This document shows, piece after piece, positions 51,042 to 61,006 of a stretch of DNA of 64,000 nucleotides; position 1 is the stretch's first letter, and every line of letters starts with the position of its first letter. The position numbers and the translations under genes were made by a program. The stretch lies in assembly GCF_900111305.1 (NCBI RefSeq), contig NZ_FOGS01000014.1, forward strand, positions 1-64,000, in the 5' to 3' direction. This DNA comes from Vreelandella subterranea. Its GTDB lineage: Bacteria > Pseudomonadota > Gammaproteobacteria > Pseudomonadales > Halomonadaceae. The notes under the pieces were generated by a model. It saw only the letters and a list, made by a program, of their open reading frames with translations, searched no databases and had not been told where the DNA came from.

Positions 51042-51698
51042 CTAGCGTGCCGGGTCCAATATGCCGCCCAGCGAGGCATTGCGCCGGAACCAGCCGGCGA
51101 TACTGGCCCGTGCATGTCGGGTGGGGAGCACTTCGTGGGGGATGCTTTCCGACATGAAGCAGGCAAAGGTACCCGCTTCCGGTATCACGCGGGCGGTTTC
51201 CTGATTCGGTGCGTCGGGATTGTAAAGCACCATTTCGCCGCCGCCATCGGCGGGCCAGTCAGGGTTCAGGTAGCCCACCGTTGAGATCACGCGGTTGGCC
51301 CGACCGCGAAAGCTGTCCAAATGGCGTTGATAAAATGCCCCCGGCGGGTAGTGGGCAAAATGGGCTTCGTACTCGAATAGCCCAAGGAACAGCGCCTGGT
51401 TGAGCACCTGCTGTAACGCTTCCATTGCCATTAAATAGCGCCGCTGGGCTTCGCTTTCGCGGTCGAGCCAATGGATGGCGTCGCCACGCACGTCTTTGCG
51501 CAGGTGGTGTTGCTGACCACGGCCGATACCCGCTTCATCCAGCGCATTATGAGCGGCCATATAATGCAGCTCCTGATGAAGGGAATGGCACAGATCAAGG
51601 TCGATGACGCCTTGGCCGACATACCAGCCTTGTTCAACCAGTGCATCCACCAGCTCGACCTGGGTGGCGGCTGACAGCAGGGAGGACGATAAACGCAT
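51042..51698 (-). CDS. 2-oxoglutarate/Fe(II)-dependent oxygenase (SM-20/prolyl-4-hydroxylase type)
   Basis: A 218-residue protein with the facial triad: H-x-D in GAFYQRHLDSFRG and the distal His in ESIPHEVLPT, followed by RASIAGWFRRN, where Arg contacts 2-oxoglutarate. It resembles small bacterial PKHD/P4Hc hydroxylases. The target is unknown. It ends shortly after the CoA pyrophosphatase gene on the same strand, so the two may be co-transcribed. An ATG at 51710 is an alternative start. Confidence 0.9.
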   Translation of the reverse strand: MRLSSSLLSAATQVELVDALVEQGWYVGQGVIDLDLCHSLHQELHYMAAHNALDEAGIGRGQQHHLRKDVRGDAIHWLDRESEAQRRYLMAMEALQQVLNQALFLGLFEYEAHFAHYPPGAFYQRHLDSFRGRANRVISTVGYLNPDWPADGGGEMVLYNPDAPNQETARVIPEAGTFACFMSESIPHEVLPTRHARASIAGWFRRNASLGGILDPAR

Positions 51699-51706
51699 GC
51701 TTGGAA

Positions 51707-52375
51707 TCATTCGTTGGGTCTCAGGGAACGGGAAGACGCGCTGTTGCTGGCCGACGATGGGGCGCTTTTACGTTCTGGGTAATGGCGCAGGGCACCCGCC
51801 GGACGCTGGTAAAGGTCTATCGGCATGGCAAACCCCTCGGCCAGCAGTTCCACCAGCATCATGGCGGACAGGCCCCAAATGACATGGCCGTCGACCTGGT
51901 AGCTGGGCACGTAGTGGGCGACGCCATCCACGGTAATCACATCGGTATGCGTTCGCCGGTCGTCCAGAAAGTGGCTTAACGGCACCTCAAAAATGGCGTC
52001 CAGCTCACCGGGGTCGGCCACCAGCGGCAGGTCGGGCGGAATAATGCCCACCCAGGGGGTTACCCGGATGCCGTGCAGCGATATCACATCGGATAAACGA
52101 CCCAGTGCCGTGACGTGCCCCGGGTCGAGGGCAACCTCTTCCTGGGCCTCACGCAGCGCCGTGGCATAGAGATCGCGGTCGTACGGCTCGCGCATGCCGC
52201 CGGGGAAGGCCACCTGACCACTATGGGTGCTGAGGTGGCGGGCGCGCCGGGTAAACAGCAGGGTCGGGTCCGGGCGCTCGACGATGGGCAGCAAGACAGC
52301 CGCCTCGGGCAACCCAGCGTGGTCTAGCCGTTGAGGGGAGAGTTGTTGCAGCCGGTTGCGAAGTGTCTCTAACAT
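51707..52375 (-). CDS. nudL: Nudix CoA pyrophosphatase (NudL-like)
   Basis: A 222-residue Nudix hydrolase with the complete box GGMREPYDRDLYATALREAQ plus EEVAL, and the upstream motif LSTHSGQVAFPGG typical of UPF0035 CoA pyrophosphatases. It should cleave CoA or its derivatives to 3',5'-ADP and 4'-phosphopantetheine. I chose the ATG at 52375. Divergent from a second Nudix gene. Confidence 0.92.
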   Translation of the reverse strand: MLETLRNRLQQLSPQRLDHAGLPEAAVLLPIVERPDPTLLFTRRARHLSTHSGQVAFPGGMREPYDRDLYATALREAQEEVALDPGHVTALGRLSDVISLHGIRVTPWVGIIPPDLPLVADPGELDAIFEVPLSHFLDDRRTHTDVITVDGVAHYVPSYQVDGHVIWGLSAMMLVELLAEGFAMPIDLYQRPAGALRHYPERKSAPSSASNSASSRSLRPNE

Positions 52376-52427
52376 GTGGCATCCATAAGCATTGTTACCT
52401 TTTCCCAGCAGCCGTAGAGAAATCGCG

Positions 52428-52985
52428 ATGAACTTTTGCAGCCAGTGTGGCAATACCGTCCGTTTTGCCGTTCCTGAAGGCGATGATCGCCCGCGCTATC
52501 TGTGCGATGCCTGCGGCACCATCCATTATCAGAATCCCCGTATTGTGGCGGGCACCTTGCCCGTCAGCGGTACCAAGATCTTGCTATGCAAGCGCGCCAT
52601 TTCGCCGCGTAGAGGGTACTGGACCTTGCCGGCCGGCTATATGGAAAATGCCGAAACCACCGAGCAGGCCGCCACTCGCGAAACCCGTGAAGAAGCCTGC
52701 GCTGAGGTGGCGCTGGCCAATCTCTACACGCTGATCGATTTACCGCATATCAACCAAGTTTATATGATTTTTCGGGCAGAGCTGACCGGCGGCTTCAACG
52801 CCGGGCCGGAAAGCCTCGAAGTGGCGCTATTCGAGGAAGACGAAATTCCCTGGGATGAGCTTGCGTTTCCCACCATTGAGCAAACGCTCCGGCACTTCTA
52901 TGCCGACCGCGTCCGTCATGAATACCCGCTGCATATCAGCGCCATCAACCCCGAAGACCGTGAGCGCTACGCCGGTAGTGCCTGA
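52428..52985 (+). CDS. Nudix hydrolase with N-terminal zinc ribbon
   Basis: A 185-residue protein: two Cys pairs (NFCSQCG and YLCDACG) form a zinc ribbon, followed by the Nudix box with GYMENAETTEQAATRETREE. This arrangement resembles NudC and related ADP-sugar hydrolases; the NADH-specific SQPWPFPxS motif is absent, so NAD capping activity is not supported. The substrate is unknown. Confidence 0.92.
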   Translation: MNFCSQCGNTVRFAVPEGDDRPRYLCDACGTIHYQNPRIVAGTLPVSGTKILLCKRAISPRRGYWTLPAGYMENAETTEQAATRETREEACAEVALANLYTLIDLPHINQVYMIFRAELTGGFNAGPESLEVALFEEDEIPWDELAFPTIEQTLRHFYADRVRHEYPLHISAINPEDRERYAGSA

Positions 52986-52991
52986 GAGGCC

Positions 52992-53303
52992 CTAGAGATC
53001 GGCCAGTGCCCAGACATCATAGGCAACTTCTTCATAGGGGTGCGCCAGTTTCAACGCGGCAATAGCGGCTTGAATATGGTCGTCGTCGCAAACCAGCTCA
53101 ACCTTGAGTTCGTCCACGAACTCAAGCGCGCCTACCTTGCCAATATGCGGGTCTGCTCCGTCAAGCGGGCGGAACTGACCCGTCCCTGGCGTTTGGAAAC
53201 AGCAGGCCTCGTAGTCGCCAATACGCCCTGCGCCGGTTTCAAATACCGCTTCCTTGACAGTTTCCGCGTCCTCAACGGGGACAAAAAATGCCAGCTTATA
53301 CAT
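52992..53303 (-). CDS. YqfO/NIF3-like (PII-fold) protein
   Basis: A 103-residue protein: YKLAFFVPVEDAETVKEAVF, the GAGRIGDYEACCFQTPGTGQ loop and HPYEEVAYDVW. This is the standalone version of the inserted PII-like domain of NIF3/YqfO proteins. Function unknown; possibly small-ligand sensing. GGAGG precedes the ATG. Convergent with the Nudix gene at a 6-bp gap. Confidence 0.92.
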   Translation of the reverse strand: MYKLAFFVPVEDAETVKEAVFETGAGRIGDYEACCFQTPGTGQFRPLDGADPHIGKVGALEFVDELKVELVCDDDHIQAAIAALKLAHPYEEVAYDVWALADL

Positions 53304-53431
53304 AGGTTAACGCCTCCAGGTTCCACCATGGTGTAGGGTTGCGCTATCGTCATATTAGCGAATAGGCGACTTCTGGTCTTCCCGTTGACTTTGTATGATG
53401 CAATTTAACCACCTGGGTAGCGAGCCGGTGA

Positions 53432-54397
53432 ATGGATAAATTTGAGGTAAAAATAGATCAGGCGGCCAGGGCTGCCTGGATGTCTTACGTCGGCGGTATG
53501 ACGCAGGATGACATTGCCGCTCAACTGGGTGTCTCAAGGCCCGGGGTACAACGGCTGCTGGCTCTGGCCCGGCAGGAAGGCCTGGTAAAGGTACATATCG
53601 ATCACCCGATTTCCACCTGCATGGCGCTGGGGAATGCATTGCGCGAGCGCTTTGGGTTGGCTTACTGCGATGTGGTACCCGCTGACAACCAGGCCCCTGA
53701 AAGTGCTGCTTATTATCTGGCCGTGGCTGGGGCGGAACGGCTTTCCCGGCTCGTGGAGCGTAGCGAACCGCTGACGTTGTCATTGGGTACAGGCCGCTCG
53801 GTGCGCGCGGCGGTAGAAGCGCTGAGCCGCGTTGAGCGCCCTCAGCACCGTTTCGTTTCGCTGGTGGGCAATGTGGCCCGGGATGGCTCGGCAAACCGCT
53901 ACGACGCGGTGATGGTGCTGGCGGATAAAACCGGTGGCGAGCGCTTCTTGCTGCCTGCCCCGGTAGTGGCCGAGTCGCTTGATGAGAAACAGGCCATGCT
54001 CTCGCAGCGCCTGTTCAAGGCGATTGCCGATGTGGCCAGAGAGTCCGAGGCAGCCTTTATTGGTGTGGGCCGTATCGATCGTCAGGCGACATTGTTCCAG
54101 GATCATTTCATCAGCGAAGAAGAGCTCGATGAGCTGCTGGGCTTGGAGGCCGTGGGCGAACTGCTGGGCTGGCCGCTCAATCGACAGGGAGAGGTGATCG
54201 ACTGCTCGATTACCCGCCGCGTCACCAGCCTGCCCCTTGAACGCTTTGGCAAACACATGATGGTGGCGATAGCGGGTGGGCGTGACAAAGCCCCCGCCAT
54301 TCATGCGGCTCTGAAAGGTGGTTGGTTGAAAGGCTTGATTACCGATGAGATGGCAGCCCGGCACATAGTCAATACGGAAGAACTGGGCGCGCTCTGA
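53432..54397 (+). CDS. SorC/DeoR-type sugar-binding transcriptional regulator
   Basis: A 321-residue protein with an N-terminal sigma70-region-4-like HTH (MTQDDIAAQLGVSRPGVQRL) and a C-terminal sugar-phosphate sensing domain (LSLGTGRSVRAAVEAL, FISEEELDELLGLEAVGELL, AIAGGRDKAPAIHAALKGG). It is the SmoC/SorC type that controls polyol operons. It lies just upstream of and in the same direction as the transporter operon and is its likely regulator. Confidence 0.94.
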   Translation: MDKFEVKIDQAARAAWMSYVGGMTQDDIAAQLGVSRPGVQRLLALARQEGLVKVHIDHPISTCMALGNALRERFGLAYCDVVPADNQAPESAAYYLAVAGAERLSRLVERSEPLTLSLGTGRSVRAAVEALSRVERPQHRFVSLVGNVARDGSANRYDAVMVLADKTGGERFLLPAPVVAESLDEKQAMLSQRLFKAIADVARESEAAFIGVGRIDRQATLFQDHFISEEELDELLGLEAVGELLGWPLNRQGEVIDCSITRRVTSLPLERFGKHMMVAIAGGRDKAPAIHAALKGGWLKGLITDEMAARHIVNTEELGAL

Positions 54398-54505
54398 GGC
54401 AGGCATGTGGCGGCGCAACATGCTGTTTTGCTGATCGATTAGCGTAAAGTCTAAGTGTCTTGGCTTTGCTTTTTTTGGGCTTTCGTACGATCATTTGCTC
54501 GATGG

Positions 54506-54522
54506 TTGATCAAAAAGATCAA
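54506..54522. promoter_or_regulatory. Candidate SorC operator upstream of the polyol operon
   Basis: TTGATC-AAAAA-GATCAA is a perfect 6-bp inverted repeat with a 5-nt spacer, 56 bp before the binding-protein start, in the 180-bp gap after the regulator gene. Confidence 0.5.
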
Positions 54523-54577
54523 ATTGAAAGATGCATCTGGCGATAACAATGCCAATACAAGCCCACAGGAGTGCCTT

Positions 54578-55897
54578 ATGCGACTCGCACGTCACTTGCC
54601 CCTTACCAGCCTAGCGGCGGCCATCGCCTTCGCTGGTCAGGCCCAGGCAGAAACCGAACTGACCGTTGCAACGGTCAACAATAACGACATGGTCATCATG
54701 CAAAGCCTCACGGATGTCTTTGAGGCGGCGCATCCCGACATTACTCTGGACTGGGTGGTGTTAGAGGAAAATGTGCTGCGCCAGCGCATGACGACCGATA
54801 TCGCCACGGGAGGTGGCCAGTTCGATGTGATGACCATTGGTACCTATGAAGTACCGATCTGGGCAGAGCGGGGCTGGCTGTCACCACTGGATAACCTGCC
54901 TGACGCTTATAACGAAGACGATTTGCTGGCCTCGGTCCGCGACGGCCTGAGCCATGACGATACGCTTCACGCGTTACCGTTTTATGCCGAAAGCTCGATG
55001 ATGTACTACCGTACGGACCTGTTCGAGGAAGCGGGTATCGAGATGACCGAGCAGCCTACCTGGCAGGAAGTGCGCCAGTGGGCCGGTGAACTGCACGGCA
55101 TGGAAGATGGCCTGGCGGGTATCTGTTTGCGCGGCAAGCCCGGTTGGGGCGAGAACATGGCGTTTGTCTCCACCCTGGTCAACACCTTTGGCGGGCGCTG
55201 GTTTGACGAAGACTGGAACCCTGAGCTGAATTCTGAGGAATGGACGAATGCCGTCCAGTTCTACGTTGACCTGCTCAATGATTATGGCCCACCGGGAGCA
55301 AGTTCCAACGGCTTTAATGAAAACCTGGCGCTGTTCTCGCGGGGCAATTGCGGCATGTGGGTGGATGCCACCTCCGCGGCTGGCAAGCTCTACGACGGGG
55401 ATGAGTCCGATGTGGCCGACAGCCTGGGCTTCGCACCTGCCCCGATTGCCGAAACGCCGAAAGGCTCGCACTGGCTGTGGTCCTGGGCGCTAGCCATTCC
55501 GGCTTCCTCTGATAACCAGGAGGCCGCTCGCGAGTTCATTACCTGGGCGACCTCGCAAGATTACGTTGAGCTTGTCGGTGAAACCGAGGGCTGGACCAGC
55601 GTACCTCCCGGCACGCGGCAATCCACCTACGCAGACGAGCGCTATATCGAGGCGGCCCCGTTTGCCGATTTCGTGCTGAAGGCAATTCAGGATGCTGATC
55701 CCACCGACTCGACGCTCGAACCCAATCCCTACATTGGCGTACAGTTCGTCGGTATTCCGGAGTTCCAATCGATCGGTACCCAGGTTGGCCAGACCATTGC
55801 GTCTGCACTGACGGGGGACGCCACGGTCGAGGAAGCACTCGACACTGCCCAGCGAGCGACCGAACGTGCCATGCAACGGGCGGGTTACTTAGACTGA
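54578..55897 (+). CDS. smoE: Polyol (sorbitol/mannitol) ABC transporter substrate-binding protein
   Basis: A 439-residue exported protein with signal peptide ending AQAE. Features of the SmoE/MtlE family: LTVATVNNNDMVIMQSLTDV, GGGQFDVMTIGTYEVPIWAE and SRGNCGMWVDATSAAG. It delivers hexitols to the permeases encoded downstream. CACAGGAG precedes the ATG. A terminator-like hairpin follows, so this protein can be made in excess over the permeases. Confidence 0.93.
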   Translation: MRLARHLPLTSLAAAIAFAGQAQAETELTVATVNNNDMVIMQSLTDVFEAAHPDITLDWVVLEENVLRQRMTTDIATGGGQFDVMTIGTYEVPIWAERGWLSPLDNLPDAYNEDDLLASVRDGLSHDDTLHALPFYAESSMMYYRTDLFEEAGIEMTEQPTWQEVRQWAGELHGMEDGLAGICLRGKPGWGENMAFVSTLVNTFGGRWFDEDWNPELNSEEWTNAVQFYVDLLNDYGPPGASSNGFNENLALFSRGNCGMWVDATSAAGKLYDGDESDVADSLGFAPAPIAETPKGSHWLWSWALAIPASSDNQEAAREFITWATSQDYVELVGETEGWTSVPPGTRQSTYADERYIEAAPFADFVLKAIQDADPTDSTLEPNPYIGVQFVGIPEFQSIGTQVGQTIASALTGDATVEEALDTAQRATERAMQRAGYLD

Positions 55898-55905
55898 TGC
55901 GGTCA

Positions 55906-55937
55906 ACGCCCGAGCCTTGTGCTCGGGTGTTTTTTTC
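55906..55937 (+). terminator. Intra-operon terminator between binding protein and permeases
   Basis: ACGCCCGAGC and GCTCGGGTGT (one G-T pair) flank CTTGT and are followed by a T run. It should attenuate but not abolish downstream expression, a common feature of binding-protein operons. Confidence 0.8.
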
Positions 55938-55961
55938 TAGTGCATTCTGGTAGGTACTTCC

Positions 55962-56852
55962 ATGAATAAGAAACGTGCTTCCGGCCGCACCGTTGGCGGG
56001 CTGAGAACGCTGTCGCTTCAAGCACCCGCTGTCACGCTATTGCTGCTGTGGATGGTAGTGCCGTTGGGCATGACCATCTGGTTCTCGCTGCAGCGCTATA
56101 ACCTGTTGATGCCGGAAGTGACTGGCTTTGCCGGCTTCGAGAACTATCAGTACCTGTTAACAGACCCAGCGCTATGGGCGGCCATGGGCAATACCCTGCT
56201 GATGGTGGGATGGGTACTGGTGATTACCGTGGTAGGCGGTACGCTGCTCGCAGTGCTGTTTCAGCAGGAGTTTGCCGGACGCGGCATTGCCCGCGTGCTG
56301 GCCATTTCACCGTTTTTCGTGATGCCCACCGTCAGTGCCTTGGTGTGGAAAAACATGATGATGCATCCGTCCAATGGGGTGCTGGCATGGCTGGCCGAGT
56401 CGTTTGGTCTGCCCGCATTGGATTGGTTCTCGTCGCTACCGCTGACCTCCATCGTGATTATCGTGGCCTGGCAATGGACACCGTTCGCGCTCTTGATCCT
56501 GCTCACGGCCATGCAGTCGCTGGATGAGGATCAGGTCGAAGCCGCCCGCATGGATGGCGCGGGGCCGGTCGCTATTTTCTTCTTCATCACGCTGCCGCAC
56601 CTTAAGCGCGCCATCAGCGTGGTGATCATGATCGAGATGATTTTTCTGCTGACCATTTTTGCGGAAATTTTTGTCACCACCTCCGGCGGGCCAGGTCTTG
56701 CCACGACGAATCTGGCCTATCTGGTCTATATCCGTGCGCTGTTGGATTTCGATGTCGGCACTGCCTCCGCCGGTGGGGTGATCGCGATCATTCTTGCCAA
56801 TATCGTCGCCATCTTCCTGGTCCGCATGGTTGCCAAAAACCTGGAAGAGTAA
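55962..56852 (+). CDS. smoF: Polyol ABC transporter permease 1
   Basis: A 296-residue MalF-type permease with six helices. The EAA loop reads EDQVEAARMDGAGPVAIFFF-ITLP. It pairs with the second permease encoded 30 bp downstream to form the channel for hexitols. Confidence 0.94.
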   Translation: MNKKRASGRTVGGLRTLSLQAPAVTLLLLWMVVPLGMTIWFSLQRYNLLMPEVTGFAGFENYQYLLTDPALWAAMGNTLLMVGWVLVITVVGGTLLAVLFQQEFAGRGIARVLAISPFFVMPTVSALVWKNMMMHPSNGVLAWLAESFGLPALDWFSSLPLTSIVIIVAWQWTPFALLILLTAMQSLDEDQVEAARMDGAGPVAIFFFITLPHLKRAISVVIMIEMIFLLTIFAEIFVTTSGGPGLATTNLAYLVYIRALLDFDVGTASAGGVIAIILANIVAIFLVRMVAKNLEE

Positions 56853-56882
56853 CCGGCACGTAAGTGTCCTGGGAGTGTTGTG

Positions 56883-57710
56883 ATGACAAGCTTACGTTCC
56901 ACTAACAGCAAAAAGCTACTGCTGACGGTTTTTGGCTGGTCGGTGGCCTTGGTGATTTTCTTCCCCATCCTGTGGATGGTCCTGACCGGTTTTAAAACCG
57001 AGACGGCGGCGATTGCCGACCCGTCGTTTATTTTTTCACCTACCCTGGAAAGCTATCAAGCGGTTCAGGCGCGTTCTGGCTATTTACGGTTTGCCCTCAA
57101 TAGCGTCGCGGTGGCCTTTGGCTCGACGCTGCTGGCATTGCTGATTGCGATTCCTTCGGCATACTCGATGGCATTTTTGCCAACCAAGCGGACCAAAGGC
57201 ACCTTGCTGTGGATGCTGTCTACCAAGATGCTGCCACCGGTCGGCGTGCTGGTGCCGATCTATCTCATCTTCCGCGATGTGGGGCTGCTGGATACCCGCA
57301 CTGGGCTGATCATCATCTACACGCTGATGAACCTGCCGATCGTGGTGTGGATGCTGTACACCTTCTTCAAGGACATGCCCAAGGACATCCTCGAAGCCGG
57401 CCGCATGGACGGCGCCACGACCTTCCAGGAGGTGTTCTTTCTTCTCTTGCCACTGACGCTGCCGGGGATTGCCTCGACGGGCTTGCTGTCGGTCATTCTG
57501 AGTTGGAATGAAGCGTTCTGGAGCCTCAATCTCACGTCCTCCAAGGCGGCGCCGCTGACCGCCTACATCGCCTCGTTCTCAAGCCCCGAAGGGTTGTTCT
57601 GGGCCAAGTTGTCGGCGGCCTCCACGATGGCTATTGCGCCCATCCTGATCTTTGGCTGGATGACCCAGAAGCAAATGGTGCGCGGCCTGACCTTTGGTGC
57701 CGTCAAGTAA
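56883..57710 (+). CDS. smoG: Polyol ABC transporter permease 2
   Basis: A 275-residue MalG-type permease with six helices and the EAA loop PKDILEAGRMDGATTFQEVF. A GTG at 56880 precedes it, but the ATG at 56883 has the better spacing to GGGAG. Confidence 0.94.
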   Translation: MTSLRSTNSKKLLLTVFGWSVALVIFFPILWMVLTGFKTETAAIADPSFIFSPTLESYQAVQARSGYLRFALNSVAVAFGSTLLALLIAIPSAYSMAFLPTKRTKGTLLWMLSTKMLPPVGVLVPIYLIFRDVGLLDTRTGLIIIYTLMNLPIVVWMLYTFFKDMPKDILEAGRMDGATTFQEVFFLLLPLTLPGIASTGLLSVILSWNEAFWSLNLTSSKAAPLTAYIASFSSPEGLFWAKLSAASTMAIAPILIFGWMTQKQMVRGLTFGAVK

Positions 57711-57722
57711 AGGAGTTTTTCC

Positions 57723-58876
<1,154 letters not shown>

Positions 58877-58880
<4 letters not shown>

Positions 58881-59575
58881 CGGCGCTTATTTTCGACTGT
58901 GACGGTGTTCTCGTCGATAGCGAAGCCTTGGCCGAAGGCACCCTGGCCGAACACCTTGGCCGCTGGCTGCCGGACATTGATATTGAACAATCGCTTGGCC
59001 AGGCGTTGGGCATGACCACGGCCAATATTCTGCGTCACGCCGAGCAGTTAAGCGTCTATCCGTTACCCCCGAATGCGGCGGAGCGGGTCGATACCGCCAT
59101 CGAGGCGAGGTTGGCCCGTGAGCTCATTGCCATCGACGGTGCTGAAGCCGCTGTGGCCGCGGTGTCACTGCCCAAGGCGGTGGTTTCCAACAGCCGCCGC
59201 TGTCGAGTGTTGGCATCGCTTACGGGTACCGGGCTGGATGCCGTTCTCGGCGATGTGCCGATCTTTACCGCCGAACAAGTGGCGCGTCCCAAGCCAGATC
59301 CCGCGCTCTATCAACTGGCGGCCGCGACCCTTGGAGAAGCCCCCAGTGACTGTCTGGTCGTGGAGGACAGTGTGGCCGGTGTCACGGCGGCCACTGCGGC
59401 AGGTATGTGGGTGATTGGCTTTGTGGGGGCCAGCCATGTCGATGAGGGCCAATCGGAGCGACTTCGTCAGGCGGGTGCCTGGCGAATCTTGCCGCACATG
59501 CAGGGGCTAAATGACCTGGTTCACGAATGGCAGGGGATCATCAGCCTGGGAGGAGCCCATGAAGCTAACCAATAA
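58877..59575 (+). CDS. HAD-family phosphatase
   Basis: A 232-residue subfamily IA HAD: FDCDGVLVDSE (nucleophile Asp), VVSNSRRCRVL, RPKPDPALY and VVEDSVAGVTAA. It may dephosphorylate a polyol or sugar phosphate, such as a dead-end product, as in other smo/mtl operons. Overlaps the ATPase gene by 4 bp and the dehydrogenase gene by 17 bp. Confidence 0.92.
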
Positions 59576-60344
59576 AGTGGCCGTGGTGACCGGTGGTGCC
59601 AAGGGAATCGGGCTGGCGATTGCCAAGCGCTACCTGGCTGAAGGAGCCAGCGTAGTGGTGGCCGATATCGATGCGGCGGCGATTGACGAGGCGGTCAGCC
59701 AACTGCGTCAGGGAGTGGCTGCCGAGCGGGTGCTGGGCGTTGAGCTCAACGTCTGCGATATGGCGTCCATCGACGCCATGGTGGCCCAGGTGCAGGCGCG
59801 CTTCGAACGCATCGATATCCTGGTCAATAACGCCGCCGTCTTCGATCTGGCCCCGGTGCTCGAGGTGACCGAGGCAAGCTTTGACCAGCAGTTTGCGGTC
59901 AATACCAAGGGGCTGTTCTTTACCCTGCAGGCGGTTGCCAAAGCGATGGTGAACCAGGGGCAGGGTGGCAAGATCATCAATATGGCTTCCCAGGCGGGGC
60001 GCCGTGGTGAAGCGCTTGTGAGCGTTTACTGCGCCAGTAAGGCGGCCGTGATCAGCCTTACCCAGTCCTGTGGACTGGACCTGATCAAGCACGGCATCAA
60101 TGTGAATGGCATTGCCCCCGGCGTGGTGGATACGCCGATGTGGGAAACCGTGGATGCGCTGTTCGCCCGCTATGAAAACCGCCCCTTGGGCGAGAAAAAA
60201 CGCCTGGTCGGCGAGGCTGTACCGTTCGGCCGCATGGGGCGGCCGGAAGACCATACCGGGGCGGCGGTCTTTTTGGCCAGCCAGGACAGTGACTATGTGG
60301 TTGCCCAGACGCTCAACGTCGACGGCGGCAATTGGATGAGCTGA
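59559..60344 (+). CDS. smoS: Sorbitol (L-iditol 2-) dehydrogenase, SDR family
   Basis: A 261-residue SDR: TGGAKGIGLAIAKRYLAEGA (NAD site), NNAAVFDLAP, MASQAGRRGEALVSVYCASK (Ser, Tyr, Lys) and a C-terminal NVDGGNWMS. It matches the SmoS type that oxidises sorbitol to fructose. I chose the ATG at 59559 with AGGAG in front. The following kinase or mannitol enzymes would handle fructose. Confidence 0.93.
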   Translation: MKLTNKVAVVTGGAKGIGLAIAKRYLAEGASVVVADIDAAAIDEAVSQLRQGVAAERVLGVELNVCDMASIDAMVAQVQARFERIDILVNNAAVFDLAPVLEVTEASFDQQFAVNTKGLFFTLQAVAKAMVNQGQGGKIINMASQAGRRGEALVSVYCASKAAVISLTQSCGLDLIKHGINVNGIAPGVVDTPMWETVDALFARYENRPLGEKKRLVGEAVPFGRMGRPEDHTGAAVFLASQDSDYVVAQTLNVDGGNWMS

Positions 60345-60350
60345 TTTGCC

Positions 60351-60971
60351 ATGGCACCGGATATCGACCACATCAGCCGTCAGATCATCCAGGCGGCAAC
60401 CGGCATGCCCCGCTATATCGTCGCCCTGGCGGGGCCGCCAGGTGCAGGCAAGTCCTACCGCAGCGAACGGCTGTGTACCGCAATCAACGAACAGCTGCCC
60501 GGTCAGGCCGGTGTGGTGCCGATGGATGGCTACCACTTCGATAATGCCGTGCTTGGCGAGGCGCAACTGCCGCTCAAGGGCGCACCGCATACCTTCGATG
60601 TGGAGGGGTTGCGTGTCGACCTGGAGCGCCTTCGCCGCGCCGACCAACCGGTCGCGGTCCCCGTGTTTGATCGTCCGCTGGACCTGGCGCGCGCCGGTGG
60701 GCGACTCATCAGCCTTGAGCAACGCATCGTGATTGTCGAGGGCAACTATTTGCTGCTCGACCGCCCGGTATGGCGCGACCTGCGGTCCTTGTTTGACTGG
60801 TCGCTGATGCTGGATGTCGACGATGACGTCTTGGCGCAGCGCCTGGTGGCCCGCTGGTTAGCCATGGGCCAGGACCACACAGGCGCCATGGAGCGCACAC
60901 ACCAGAAAGATATGCTCAACGCCCAGCTGGTGAAAACAGCCAGTTTCTCACCGGATCAATACTGGCGTTAG
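60351..60971 (+). CDS. P-loop nucleoside/sugar kinase-like protein (FrcK/YggC type)
   Basis: A 206-residue protein with ALAGPPGAGKSYRSERL (Walker A), PMDGYHFDNAVLGEAQLPLK, GNYLLLDRPVW and RWLAMGQDHTGA. It resembles the PRK/PanK-like kinases found in fructose and polyol operons. The fructose formed by the two dehydrogenases may be its substrate (inference). Confidence 0.85.
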   Translation: MAPDIDHISRQIIQAATGMPRYIVALAGPPGAGKSYRSERLCTAINEQLPGQAGVVPMDGYHFDNAVLGEAQLPLKGAPHTFDVEGLRVDLERLRRADQPVAVPVFDRPLDLARAGGRLISLEQRIVIVEGNYLLLDRPVWRDLRSLFDWSLMLDVDDDVLAQRLVARWLAMGQDHTGAMERTHQKDMLNAQLVKTASFSPDQYWR

Positions 60972-61006
60972 CCCGTCATACCCCGCGACTAACCTGGAGA
61001 GCGATA

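Noticed and set aside
59565..60722. 385-codon minus-strand frame opposite the sorbitol dehydrogenase and kinase genes
   Set aside because: Antisense to two recognised genes in an operon; no motif.
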